Shown here piece by piece: positions 34,456 through 43,322 of a stretch of 64,000 nt of DNA. Position 1 is the stretch's first letter. Each line of letters begins with the position of its first letter. Origin of the DNA: Clostridia bacterium. Lineage in GTDB: Bacteria > Bacillota > Clostridia > Christensenellales > CAG-138. The notes under the pieces were generated by a model. That model was not told the DNA's origin. It saw nothing but the letters and a program-made list of their open reading frames with translations, and ran no database searches. The DNA lies in the NCBI GenBank assembly GCA_017395105.1, contig JAFPWD010000023.1, positions 1 to 64,000 on the forward strand, written 5' to 3'. A program made the translations under genes and the position numbers.

Positions 34456-35073
34456 ATGATATCAGGTGCTATCGATAGGCATGATCTGCATATTGGCTCA
34501 TGGTATACAGGCTACAGCGCGGGGTTCTGGCAGTTGATAGAAATAATCCCCAAATATGCTTCTTTCGATTATTCGGGCGAGGGTGCAAAATGGAATAAAG
34601 GCAACTTGATCGGTCAATGGTGCATACTTAAAAAGGCTTTTACTTCCAAAATGAAGAAAAGCCTTCGTGTTGAGTTTTCGGATTCGGCGTGGCTAAAGCC
34701 CGTTTCGGACGAAACCGCTTGCTTGATCGAAAAGCTTTTTCGGGATGATCCCGCATATAAGACGAAGTTTGAACTGTACAGCAACACTCCCCCGCCTCTG
34801 ATTACGAATCAATGGTTGACCTTGAGCGATTCTGAGGAAGCCGCGCTGCTTCGGAGGATCGGTCTGCTGCCCTCTCGGTTTACAATGGAGCAATTCGTTT
34901 CCGTCACTCATATACCGAAACATTGTTTTTGCAAGCCACCTGCTTCACATCTTTTAAGCTTCTGCGGATACCCATGGGAGCTGACCGATGGTTTTGATGA
35001 GATTTATTTCAAAGCTGACGTCACACGCACGAATGGCTGCCTACCCGGCCGATCACAGGCATTATTCTTATAA
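34456..35073 (+). CDS. hypothetical protein
   Basis: This 205-residue soluble protein begins MISGAIDRHDLHIGSWYTGY. Aromatic and charged residues are abundant, with no signal peptide or membrane helix. Segments such as GFWQLIEIIPKY and VEFSDSAWLKPVSDETACLI look globular. No family is recognised. The DNA is more AT-rich than the flanking genes. It is followed 21 bp later by a DUF4288-type gene, so the two are probably co-transcribed from the promoter at 34381-34409. Such small unrelated pairs are often immunity-type or toxin-neutralising proteins, but nothing in the sequence proves it. Confidence 0.6.
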   Translation: MISGAIDRHDLHIGSWYTGYSAGFWQLIEIIPKYASFDYSGEGAKWNKGNLIGQWCILKKAFTSKMKKSLRVEFSDSAWLKPVSDETACLIEKLFRDDPAYKTKFELYSNTPPPLITNQWLTLSDSEEAALLRRIGLLPSRFTMEQFVSVTHIPKHCFCKPPASHLLSFCGYPWELTDGFDEIYFKADVTRTNGCLPGRSQALFL

Positions 35074-35094
35074 AAAACAGCGAGAGGAACCCGT

Positions 35095-35517
35095 ATGAAA
35101 TACAGCGTAAAATTGCTCGTTCGATACACGGTTGAAACCGGAGAGGTGTTTTTAGAAGAATCCATACTTATGCTTGAAGCTGCCTCATTCGATGACGCTT
35201 ATTCGAAGGCGGAGAAATATGTCGAAGAAGATGGACTGTTTGAGTATGATAACTTGTTCGGGAAGAAAGTGCGCAAGCAAGTCATATCCTATGTCGATTG
35301 CTTCAGAGTGTATGATGATCCGGATGACGTTCTTGAAGTATACTCAACTATCAGGCGTTCGAGTGAGCAGCTGCCGGAAAATGTGATCGTTTCCGTTTTG
35401 GAGAACTCGTGTACAAGAGCCGAAATGCTCCCATTAAGACAATGGGCTGACCCAGATGACCCCGAGGAGCTGGAGCTGATCGAGAGGGGCATCACCGCGA
35501 GCGAAAGTAACCGCTGA
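35095..35517 (+). CDS. DUF4288-like protein
   Basis: The 140-residue acidic protein opens MKYSVKLLVRYTVETGEVFLEES with EAASFDDAYSKAEKYVEED, the pattern I associate with DUF4288 (small cytosolic proteins of unknown role). A DCFRVYDDPDDVLEVYS segment follows. Ribosome-binding site GAGAGGAA precedes the ATG. It pairs with the hypothetical gene immediately upstream. Confidence 0.6.
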   Translation: MKYSVKLLVRYTVETGEVFLEESILMLEAASFDDAYSKAEKYVEEDGLFEYDNLFGKKVRKQVISYVDCFRVYDDPDDVLEVYSTIRRSSEQLPENVIVSVLENSCTRAEMLPLRQWADPDDPEELELIERGITASESNR

Positions 35518-35715
35518 ACCGTTTATCAAGCTTGACAAGCATTGCAATGGACGGATCCAAACATAGTATACCGAAGATCGCAGCGATATTCGATGTTTCG
35601 GTATTGATGATCATATCTGTTTTCGCAGTCCTGCCGGAACCTGCTTGATCATTACATTTCCGGAATTCATTCTTGCCCCGGTTTGCCGTTCTTTCAGTCG
35701 AGCTTTCAAATTAAC

Positions 35716-35756
35716 AACGCCTCATTTGTTCGCAAACAAATGAGGCGTTTTGATTT
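35716..35756. terminator. strong bidirectional terminator
   Basis: AACGCCTCATTTGTT and AACAAATGAGGCGTT form a 15-bp perfect stem with a short loop, followed by TTGATTT on the plus strand. It separates the converging DUF4288 and dockerin-protein genes. The 200 bp to its left show no gene. Confidence 0.85.
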
Positions 35757-35787
35757 AAATATTTATCCGAACGGCGATGCCGCGCCG

Positions 35788-36876
35788 TCAGCTCCCGATG
35801 CTGAACGAATTTATCAATCCCATCGCATAGCGCAGTATAGTAAGCGCATCCGCAACGTTGATGCTGCCTTCGCCCGTGACATCGGCCCAGAACAGGTTGT
35901 CGTTCGACAGAAGCGCGAGACCGAGCGCATGGCGAAGCACGAGCACCGCATCCGCAATATCCACTCTTCCGTTATTATCCACGTCGCCATGCATTCCGTC
36001 CGGCGGAGGCGGCGCGGAAGGATCGATTATCTTGAGCTTTACATAGCCGTTGCCCCATTGATTTGAAAGGTTTACGGGCGTAAGCACCACGTACCAGTAG
36101 CCGCTGCTCGTGGGTCGGATGTTCAGAGTTGGATACTCGCCCGTGTGAACGCTGTATGCATAGGAAACAAGGTCGAAATTGCTGTTGTAAACCGAGATGA
36201 AAACCTCAACGTCGTGATCCTGCTGCCCCGAATACGCCTCCGTTGAAATCGTGTAATCGCGCCCGGCCTGCGCATTGAAGCGAAAGCCCGTTGCATAAGA
36301 AAATGCCCAGCCGTTGTTGGCGTTCGGATTGTAGCCGGGGTTGTCGATCTTTTCGCCCGATCTCGGCTTGAACCTTCGGAGTATCACAGGCTCGCCGCCG
36401 TTGAGCGCGCCGATGCTCACCTGATTATTCACATAGGAAAGCTCATTGATATGAGTATAGTTTAGCTGGTTGACTTTGGTAAAGCTTGCGTTCGACACCA
36501 CCGTCACCGTGCAGGTGGCTGTTCTGCCGTTCTGCGCCCGCGCGGTAATGGTGGTTGTGCCTGTGGAAGAAGCATAGACGCAGCCCACGTTATCCACGGA
36601 GGCGACGTATGAGCTTGAGCTCGTCCATGTGATGCTGAACGGCGACTGCTCCACGCCATCGATATACGCATGTATCCGCACGCCGAAATAGCCGCTGAAT
36701 ACGGGAACGGTCAGCGAAGTAGGATCAAGCGTAAGTGCGCCGTCCGCAGGCTCTGCGCTCGATTTAAGCGATAGTGCTTCCGATTTATAAGCCTGCGCAG
36801 AAGCAAGCGGAAGCGATGCGCAGGTGAACGCAAACGCAAGAACAAGACTCAGAAGTATCCTAAGGTTTCTTTTCAT
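35788..36876 (-). CDS. secreted Ig-like domain protein with C-terminal dockerin
   Basis: The 362-residue precursor has a signal peptide (LRILLSLVLAFAFTCASLPLASAQA). Residues about 45-120 resemble a bacterial Ig-like group 2 domain (LTLDPTSLTVPVFSGYF, then VYASSTGTTTITARAQNG). A beta-sandwich of about 150 residues follows (residues 140-290, GRDYTISTEAYSGQQDHDVEVFISVYNS) and resembles a pre-peptidase or carbohydrate-type jelly roll. The last 60 residues form two dockerin-like calcium loops (GDVDNNGRVDIADAVLVLR and ADVTGEGSINVADALTILR). No catalytic domain is visible. Start ATG 36876 has GGGAGG upstream. It would attach to the same cohesin scaffold as the metallopeptidase at 9593-11302. Confidence 0.8.
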   Translation of the reverse strand: MKRNLRILLSLVLAFAFTCASLPLASAQAYKSEALSLKSSAEPADGALTLDPTSLTVPVFSGYFGVRIHAYIDGVEQSPFSITWTSSSSYVASVDNVGCVYASSTGTTTITARAQNGRTATCTVTVVSNASFTKVNQLNYTHINELSYVNNQVSIGALNGGEPVILRRFKPRSGEKIDNPGYNPNANNGWAFSYATGFRFNAQAGRDYTISTEAYSGQQDHDVEVFISVYNSNFDLVSYAYSVHTGEYPTLNIRPTSSGYWYVVLTPVNLSNQWGNGYVKLKIIDPSAPPPPDGMHGDVDNNGRVDIADAVLVLRHALGLALLSNDNLFWADVTGEGSINVADALTILRYAMGLINSFSIGS

Positions 36877-37116
36877 ATTTGCCTCCCGTTTTTTTTTGAT
36901 TTTACCACAGTATCCCCTTGTGCGCAATCGTTTTTTGCCGATAAAGCAACCCTTTTTTCAAAATGCTGGCTTATTTTTGTGGAAGCATCTCTGTTGAATT
37001 ATGCAAGGCGGAATGATATGATCCAAATCGGGCGCATCAAGTATAATCATTGAATAAAGCCCGATCCATCCCCGGGGTGCGGCGGAAAGCATATTCAGAT
37101 TTTCCCGTTTTTTTGA

Positions 37117-37146
37117 TTGACACGTGCGCTCTGAAGATGGTAAAAT
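37117..37146 (+). promoter_or_regulatory. promoter of the dnaD-dnaC operon
   Basis: TTGACA (37117-37122), an 18-bp spacer and TAAAAT (37141-37146), about 42 bp before the dnaD start. Confidence 0.6.
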
Positions 37147-37187
37147 CAACCCAAGGCGAAAGCCAAACCGATCACGCGAGGAAACCG

Positions 37188-38423
37188 ATGTCCGCCACCG
37201 CAATAATAAAAGAAAGCTCCCTTTTCGCATATACCCCCGTTGAGGACAGCTTCATACTCGAAAAGCTCTCCATTCTTTCCGGCGATGCTGTGAAGGTCTA
37301 TCTTTATGCGCTCATGCTCTCGCATAAGGGCATCGGCTCTGCGGACGAGCTTCCGCTTGCGCTTGAAATGAGCGCGGAGCGGGTGGATGAAGCCTATTCG
37401 GAGCTTGAGCGGGAGGGTGCTTTGCGCATCATCTCGGGAGAAAACGGCGATTACGCGGTGCAGCTGATAAGGCTTTCGGGCGGCGAGACTGCGCTCTCCG
37501 CTGCCGAGGCAAGGCGCTATTCTTCGCTTATAGAAAAGCTGCGCGGCGTGCTCGGAACGCGGAATTTCTCGGGTGCGGATCTGAGAAGGATTTACGACTG
37601 GATAGAGGTTTTCCGTTTCGAGGAGGATGCCGCGGTGGAGATAGTGCGCCATTGCATCGCCGTTAAGGGCGTGCGTGTGCATATAAACTATATGGATGCC
37701 GTGGCAAAGCGCCTTGCGGCGGATGAGCTGCATACGCTTGAAGAGGTTCGGCTCAATTTCGAGCGCGAGGCCAAGCTTTCAGGCGGCGCAGGAGCTGTTT
37801 TGAAGCATTGGAACAAGCGCAGAAGCCCCACCGAGGACGAGCTTGCGCTCTACGAAAAATGGACGGGCGAATGGGGCTTTGGCGAGGATGCCATAGCCAT
37901 CGCCGCCTCATCCGCGGGCGCTCTGGGTAATCCGAGCTTCAAGCTGCTCGATTCCATCCTATCCGACTATCGCGAAAGCGGCAGCGTGGATGCCGAGAAG
38001 CTTCGCGAGCTGAGCCGCGAGCACGATATGATCGAAGAGCTTATGCGCGAAGCACTGAATCGAGCGGGCGTAAAGAGCAAAACCGCGAATATGCGAAGCA
38101 AGTTTGCCCTCTGGGTGCGCGATTATCGCATGGAGCGCGAGCAGATACTCTACGCCGCCGAGCTTTCAAGCAAAAAGCATAATTCCTTCGCCTATATGAA
38201 CACGCTTATAACCGATTGGCACGAGCGCGGCATAGCGGGCTTTGCCGCCGCGAAGGACGATTTTGAAAAGCGCTCCGCCGAGGCCTCGCTGCCCGAGAAT
38301 GCGGCGAAGGGCAAGCGAGTGAACCGCGCCCTTGGGTACAAGCAGCAGCATTATTCAAAGGAGCAGCTAAAGGCGCTCGGAATAGATTTCGGAGAGGATA
38401 TTTATACGGAAGATGAAGATTAG
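37188..38423 (+). CDS. DnaD-domain replication initiation protein
   Basis: The 411-residue protein starts MSATAIIKESSLFAYTPVE. The N-terminal third is a winged-helix part (KVYLYALMLSHKGIGSADELPLALEMSAERVDEAYSELEREGALR). Two DnaD-type helical domains follow, around residues 130-205 (LRRIYDWIEVFRFEEDAAVEIVRHCI, ending VRVHINYMDAVAKRL) and 240-320. The C-terminal YMNTLITDWHERGI is the YxxxIxxxW signature of DnaD/DnaB domains. These proteins help load the replicative helicase in Bacillota. It overlaps the dnaC-type gene by 11 bp. ATG 37188 was chosen because GAGGAAA precedes it and the conserved domain starts there. Confidence 0.9.
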   Translation: MSATAIIKESSLFAYTPVEDSFILEKLSILSGDAVKVYLYALMLSHKGIGSADELPLALEMSAERVDEAYSELEREGALRIISGENGDYAVQLIRLSGGETALSAAEARRYSSLIEKLRGVLGTRNFSGADLRRIYDWIEVFRFEEDAAVEIVRHCIAVKGVRVHINYMDAVAKRLAADELHTLEEVRLNFEREAKLSGGAGAVLKHWNKRRSPTEDELALYEKWTGEWGFGEDAIAIAASSAGALGNPSFKLLDSILSDYRESGSVDAEKLRELSREHDMIEELMREALNRAGVKSKTANMRSKFALWVRDYRMEREQILYAAELSSKKHNSFAYMNTLITDWHERGIAGFAAAKDDFEKRSAEASLPENAAKGKRVNRALGYKQQHYSKEQLKALGIDFGEDIYTEDED

Positions 38424-39381
38424 ATCCGCCGCATTCAATCAGGCGCTCAAAAATGAGCTGAATGACCGAAGGCTTCGCATCGCGCGGCTGAAAAAGGAGC
38501 GCGAAAACGAGGTCTATTCGCGCATACCCGAGCTTAAGGCACTTGATGAAGAAACCAAGCGCTCCGCCTACGACATGGGTAAACAGCTCATGGGCGCGGA
38601 GGATGCAAACGCGCTTTCGGCCGCCGTTCACGCCGCCATTGAGGAAAAAAAGAGGGCGCACGACCGCCTGCTCCGCGAGCACGGCTATCCCGAAAGCTAC
38701 CTTGATCCCGAGTATATCTGCCCCGACTGCCGCGACACGGGGCGCATCGGCGGCGGGCTCTGCCGCTGCGTTACTGCGCTTGCGGTCAAAACGGCGTTTG
38801 CCGATTCGGGCATAGACCGCGAAAAGCGCTTTGAGCGCTTCGATCTTGAGCTTCAAAAGGATTCGCGAAACCGCGCCGCAATGAAAAAGATACTCGATCA
38901 TGCGATCGCCTACGCCGATTCCTTCCCCGAAAACGATCGCTCCGACCTGCTGTATTTCGGTATGCCGGGCGTTGGAAAAACCTATCTTTTAAACTGCATC
39001 GGCGCACGCGTGCTCGAGCGCGGCTATTCCGTGCTGAAGCTCAACTCCTACGAGCTGATACAACTCACTCTCGATAATCTGCGCACCGAGCCCGATGAAA
39101 GACCCGATTTCACCCTGCCGGAGCTGCTTATAATCGACGATCTCGGCACCGAGCCGATGATACCGAATATCACCATTGAAACGCTGCTTTCGATAGTCTG
39201 CCGCCGCCAGGATGCGGGCAAGCCCACGCTGTATGCCACAAATCTTTCGCTCACCTCGAGCGACCCGCGGGAGCAGACCATACAAGACTTTTACGGCGAG
39301 CGCCTCGCCTCAAGGCTCATGGCGCCACGAAGCGTTAAGCTTCAGGCGGTGCTGACCGAAAACGTTCGCTTCTCGATGTGA
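38413..39381 (+). CDS. DnaC/DnaI-type helicase loader ATPase
   Basis: At 322 residues, an N-terminal coiled coil (ELNDRRLRIARLKKERENEVY) is followed by a zinc-binding cluster YICPDCRDTGRIGGGLCRCV near residue 105. Then comes an AAA+ ATPase: Walker A YFGMPGVGKTYLLNCIGA near residue 183, Walker B LLIIDDLGTEPM and sensor-1 LYATNLSLTS. It is expected to load DnaB-type helicase onto the chromosome together with the DnaD-type protein. It overlaps dnaD by 11 bp, so the two are translationally coupled. A terminator follows at 39432-39461. Confidence 0.92.
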   Translation: MKIRSAAFNQALKNELNDRRLRIARLKKERENEVYSRIPELKALDEETKRSAYDMGKQLMGAEDANALSAAVHAAIEEKKRAHDRLLREHGYPESYLDPEYICPDCRDTGRIGGGLCRCVTALAVKTAFADSGIDREKRFERFDLELQKDSRNRAAMKKILDHAIAYADSFPENDRSDLLYFGMPGVGKTYLLNCIGARVLERGYSVLKLNSYELIQLTLDNLRTEPDERPDFTLPELLIIDDLGTEPMIPNITIETLLSIVCRRQDAGKPTLYATNLSLTSSDPREQTIQDFYGERLASRLMAPRSVKLQAVLTENVRFSM

Positions 39382-39431
39382 TAAAGCGAATCGGAATAAG
39401 AAAATAATTTAAAAATGAATGAAAATACGGA

Positions 39432-39461
39432 AACGGCGGAGCGCCTGCCCCGCCGTTTTTC
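39432..39461 (+). terminator. dnaD-dnaC terminator
   Basis: AACGGCGG and CCGCCGTT stem with a 10-nt loop followed by TTTTTC. It also stands at the distal end of the CRISPR transcript, which comes from the other side. Confidence 0.8.
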
Positions 39462-39520
39462 TTATACCCAAAATGCTTTTTATTACCAAAGTGCAGCTGC
39501 TCGGAATAAGGGCAGCTCTC

Positions 39521-41227
39521 GTTTCAATTCCCTATGGGAATGGCAATACGATGGATTCATGCCGGAATGGCTTGAGTGGACTAATATAGTTTCAATTCCC
39601 TATGGGAATGGCAATACATGAAGTGAAGTTCTTTGGCAACGTGTCCACTCTGTTTCAATTCCCTATGGGAATGGCAATACAAAAAGACCCCAAGAGCACC
39701 CAGAGACTGGGTTAGAAGAGTTTCAATTCCCTATGGGAATGGCAATACGAAGGTACGTGCAGGACGTATTAACGGAGGTGATGGGTTTCAATTCCCTATG
39801 GGAATGGCAATACTTTTTTTAATGATGCTGCAAATATCCTTTTGTGCAAGTTTCAATTCCCTATGGGAATGGCAATACGAATGCCGAGTACGACATTACC
39901 GCAGCAGAAGGGTTTCAATTCCCTATGGGAATGGCAATACATGGCTACCAACAATAATACCAACCCATCCACCACCTCGTTTCAATTCCCTATGGGAATG
40001 GCAATACACCTATATTCAAAATTAAAGGAAGAGAATATTGAGGTTTCAATTCCCTATGGGAATGGCAATACACATTTCGCTTTGACCACCTAAAAGCTGG
40101 TGAAATGTTTCAATTCCCTATGGGAATGGCAATACCAGACGTTGAGTGAAGCGGAAAAATACAAGCAGGGTTTCAATTCCCTATGGGAATGGCAATACCC
40201 TGAACCGGTATCGACACCTACTCCTAAGCCGACACGTTTCAATTCCCTATGGGAATGGCAATACAATGCAGACCGTTCGCGCACGCTTGGTCACGGGTTT
40301 CAATTCCCTATGGGAATGGCAATACTTCGCAGAGGAAGTTAAGCATGAGCTTCTGCACGTTTCAATTCCCTATGGGAATGGCAATACATGACTGCATCGG
40401 GCATCACACTATCGAGCTTACGTTTCAATTCCCTATGGGAATGGCAATACCGTTGGTGACTACGCAAAGCGAATAGACCCTGATGGTTTCAATTCCCTAT
40501 GGGAATGGCAATACGTTGTGGCACCTTCAAGCTATAATCAGGAAGTCTTGTTTCAATTCCCTATGGGAATGGCAATACAAAAAAAGTTGCTCTTTTCTAA
40601 TTCGTTTAGGGTATAGTTTCAATTCCCTATGGGAATGGCAATACGAACTAATTTCTGAACACCCTAGAGTCCTCGAGGTTTCAATTCCCTATGGGAATGG
40701 CAATACGTAAGTGCATATTAAATATGCAAATAATAATAAAGGTTTCAATTCCCTATGGGAATGGCAATACTATTTTATATGAAAAAGAATATACGATAAA
40801 AAACTTGTTTCAATTCCCTATGGGAATGGCAATACGAAATTCAAGTCATAAGCAAAATATTACAAGATAGTTTCAATTCCCTATGGGAATGGCAATACAA
40901 TATTGGGGCTGAATCCCCACTTTTACTATCCTCGTTTCAATTCCCTATGGGAATGGCAATACCCAAGTCGCTTGGAGATAGCAACTGGTTGCAAATGTGT
41001 TTCAATTCCCTATGGGAATGGCAATACTTTGAAAGCATTAAGAAAGCTGTTGAAGCGTTGAACGCGTTTCAATTCCCTATGGGAATGGCAATACCAATAA
41101 TTACAAAGGACTTGACAAGCAGATTGATGTTTCAATTCCCTATGGGAATGGCAATACCGAACCAGAAAAAATATTCTATATTAATATTCCGCTGAAATGT
41201 TTCAATTCCCTATGGGAATGGCAATAC
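39521..41227 (-). CRISPR. CRISPR array, 27 repeats and 26 spacers, no cas genes in the window
   Basis: There are 27 copies of one 29-nt repeat, all identical as far as can be seen, at 39521, 39589, 39652, 39720, 39785 and so on to 41199-41227. On the plus strand the repeat starts GTTTCAATTCCCTATGGG and ends AATGGCAATAC. Read on the minus strand it ends in ATTGAAAC, the 8-nt crRNA handle typical of type I-B and many type III systems. It has an internal ATTCCC/GGGAAT stem with a TAT loop. The 26 spacers are 32 to 41 nt, all different. The AT-rich leader with a promoter is at the right end, so 41227 is the leader-proximal side. No spacer was seen to match elsewhere in the window by eye. Confidence 0.99.
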
Positions 41228-41400
41228 AACAAGCATTTGTTGTGGCTATAATTATAGCACACAAGGTATTGCGTTGTCAACTTTTTGCCACAAATCTGTT
41301 CCATCAAAAAATAAGGTTAATTAAATTATAATAAAAGCATGTAAAATAACATTAAATTCATTTTTAACACTTATTTCTAATTGATTGCCTCATTTTATTC
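41228..41400 (-). promoter_or_regulatory. CRISPR leader with near-consensus promoter
   Basis: The AT-rich sequence right of the array contains, on the minus strand, TTGACA at 41280-41275, an 18-bp spacer and TATAAT at 41256-41251. That places the start of transcription about 15-20 nt before the first repeat. The remaining AT-rich stretch to about 41400 has no open frame and fits a leader used in spacer acquisition. Confidence 0.8.
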
Positions 41401-41489
41401 GAATAATATTTCCGTAAAATACCGCCTATATCGTTTTTTCGCCCCAAATGCCCCAAACAAGCCCCCGAAACCAATGAATCGTTAAAATA

Positions 41490-41523
41490 GCGGGAGCTGC
41501 GCTTTCAACCGCGCAGCTCCCGC
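41490..41523 (-). terminator. terminator at the end of the capsid-type gene cluster
   Basis: GCGGGAGCTGCGC and GCGCAGCTCCCGC form a perfect 13-bp stem with an 8-nt loop. On the minus strand it is followed by TATTTTAACG. It ends the leftward virion-type transcription before the CRISPR leader. 41524-41656 shows no gene. Confidence 0.8.
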
Positions 41524-41656
41524 CTTTTGCCGCCCGCTGCAAGCTGCGGGATCGGCATATTTAGGAGGAAAAACACATATCTTCGCTTTGTCTTACTCTC
41601 TTCCCTTTATCTCCCCAATACACAGTATGTTTATGCGTGCATTTTCGTGCATTGAA

Positions 41657-41890
41657 TTACGATCGTCCATCCTCGCTCGCAATTGCATTCAGCGCCGCAT
41701 TCGCGCGTTCAAGCGCGCCTTCGAGCATATTTATGCGCGCCTCGAATTCATAGACCTTGCCCGCGAGCAGGCTGAAATTCTGATTGAGGCAGTTTTCATT
41801 CGCCTTAACGTCCTCATCATGCTTCTGCGCATCCTCGTTTTTTGCGCGCTCGGACGGCAGATAGATATAGTAAAGCGCTCTCATATCCAT
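41657..41890 (-). CDS. small coiled-coil protein, last gene of the virion-type cluster
   Basis: The 77-residue protein starts MDMRALYYIYLPSERAKNED and contains a helical coiled-coil stretch (VYEFEARINMLEGALERANAALNAI). GAGGTGATG precedes the start. It lies 16 bp after the gp10-like gene. No family is recognised. Similar small helical proteins end many phage structural operons. Confidence 0.6.
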   Translation of the reverse strand: MDMRALYYIYLPSERAKNEDAQKHDEDVKANENCLNQNFSLLAGKVYEFEARINMLEGALERANAALNAIASEDGRS

Positions 41891-41906
41891 CTTTCATCAC
41901 CTCTTT

Positions 41907-43322
41907 CTATTCCGTTCTGCGGCGAAGCCCCATCTCAAGCTCCGCGCCGCCCGTAAGCTCGAAGAAGCCGCCGTTCACGTTTGAAAAGGTCAGCCCGAGG
42001 CACCTGCCCTCGTTGAAAACGGGCAGCTCGGTCACTTCCCCGCCGCCGGCCTTTTTAAGCGGCGCATAATAGGCGCTTTTTTTGCCGTCCAGCTCGATCT
42101 CCACCTTTATGCCGTCCCCCCTGCCGCGAAGATAGAGCATCCTCGGGCTCTTTATCGCCGCCTTGTCGCCAAGATCGGTATAGGGAGTTCGCCAGAATGC
42201 CTCGATCGGCTCGCCGTCATAGCTCGTTGAATCGCCGAACTCATAGAGTATGCGCTTTCGGTTTATCATGATGAGCTTTCCGCCTATTGCGGCAAGCTCG
42301 CTTATATCAAAGCCGTTTCGGCGCATGTATTTGCGCTCCTCAAGATCGTAGACCATCATCTCGTCATCCATGCCGCTCGTATAGTTGAAATAGAGCCTGC
42401 TTCCAACTATCACCGCGCGGCATTTCGCAAGCTCCGCCCTCGCCATTATGCTTTTTATAAGGCGCATATCGGGGCAGGGGCGCACTGTTACGCCGTTGTA
42501 ATAGTAAAGCCCGTCGCGGGTCACGAAATAAAGCATATCGCCGTAAACGGCTATCGAGGTATGCCTTGTCGTCGGCATATCCGCATCGATATGCTCTATG
42601 GTATAGTTCGATGGGCGGTCGCCGATCAGCCTGTAAAGGCTGTTCTTTTTGAAGATAAGAAGCTGATTTGAAAGCGCCTTTATCGCCACTATCGGGTCGC
42701 CGCCTATCGAACCGACCTCGGTATGCCCGCCCTCCACGGCGGGCGAGGCCTCGACATAGCCCCAATCCTCCACGGTGCGCCCGCTTCCGGGAAGCACGGA
42801 ATAGTAGAGCCTGTCCGGATTCTCGGGATCGCCCGCGGCAAAGAGCCTGCCCCTGTACATCGTTAAAAACGAAACGGGAACGTTCGAGCAGCCCTCCGCC
42901 GAGCCGAAGGCCGAAACGCTTTCGCCGTCGAATTTAATCAGCTGATTCTGCCCGTCCGCTATCACGAGGCAGTCGGTGGAGCCTATGCGCACCATCGCGG
43001 CATCGCAGGTAACATTCGTATCCTGCCTGCTTGCGGTGTGCATCAGCTCCCAGCGGTTTGAAATAAGCGCATACAGCTTTCCGCCGCTCATAACGACCGG
43101 TATCTCGCCCGATGCCGTCTTGAGGCTCGAAAGCAGCTCTATTCGCCCGTTGCCCGGCACGGGAATGGCATTCAGCTTATAAAAGCCGTCCGCAACGCGA
43201 AGGCGGCCGCCCTCGGTATCCATATTTACGGCATCGATCGCGAACCTGCTTGAAAGCGAATTCTCGCCTCCCGCCTGATTTATTCCCAAAAAATACGGGA
43301 TATCGTATGTTTTTATGCTCAT
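41907..43322 (-). CDS. phage neck (P22 gp10-like) beta-propeller protein
   Basis: At 471 residues it is close to P22 gp10 (about 470), the tail accessory factor that plugs the portal-tail junction. Repeated blades of the form VVMSGGKLYALISNRWELMH, VPVSFLTMYRGRLFAAGDPE, IVAIKALSNQLLIFKKNSLY and SIAVYGDMLYFVTRDGLYYYNG indicate a beta-propeller. It begins MSIKTYDIPYFLGINQA, the extended start of such proteins. It is immediately preceded by the gp4-like gene (one-base junction 43322/43323), the same order as in podovirus neck modules. The homology call is by size, fold pattern and neighbours, not by alignment. Confidence 0.55.
   Translation of the reverse strand: MSIKTYDIPYFLGINQAGGENSLSSRFAIDAVNMDTEGGRLRVADGFYKLNAIPVPGNGRIELLSSLKTASGEIPVVMSGGKLYALISNRWELMHTASRQDTNVTCDAAMVRIGSTDCLVIADGQNQLIKFDGESVSAFGSAEGCSNVPVSFLTMYRGRLFAAGDPENPDRLYYSVLPGSGRTVEDWGYVEASPAVEGGHTEVGSIGGDPIVAIKALSNQLLIFKKNSLYRLIGDRPSNYTIEHIDADMPTTRHTSIAVYGDMLYFVTRDGLYYYNGVTVRPCPDMRLIKSIMARAELAKCRAVIVGSRLYFNYTSGMDDEMMVYDLEERKYMRRNGFDISELAAIGGKLIMINRKRILYEFGDSTSYDGEPIEAFWRTPYTDLGDKAAIKSPRMLYLRGRGDGIKVEIELDGKKSAYYAPLKKAGGGEVTELPVFNEGRCLGLTFSNVNGGFFELTGGAELEMGLRRRTE

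Noticed and set aside
37188..39381. dnaD-dnaC pair as part of the phage-like module
   Set aside because: The pair is on the opposite strand, ends at its own terminator, and this gene order is common as host replication genes in Clostridia.
39415..41195. Plus-strand open frames across the CRISPR array with repeated SIPYGNGNT and FNSLWEWQY peptides
   Set aside because: They are translations of the CRISPR repeat itself; the periodicity follows the array.
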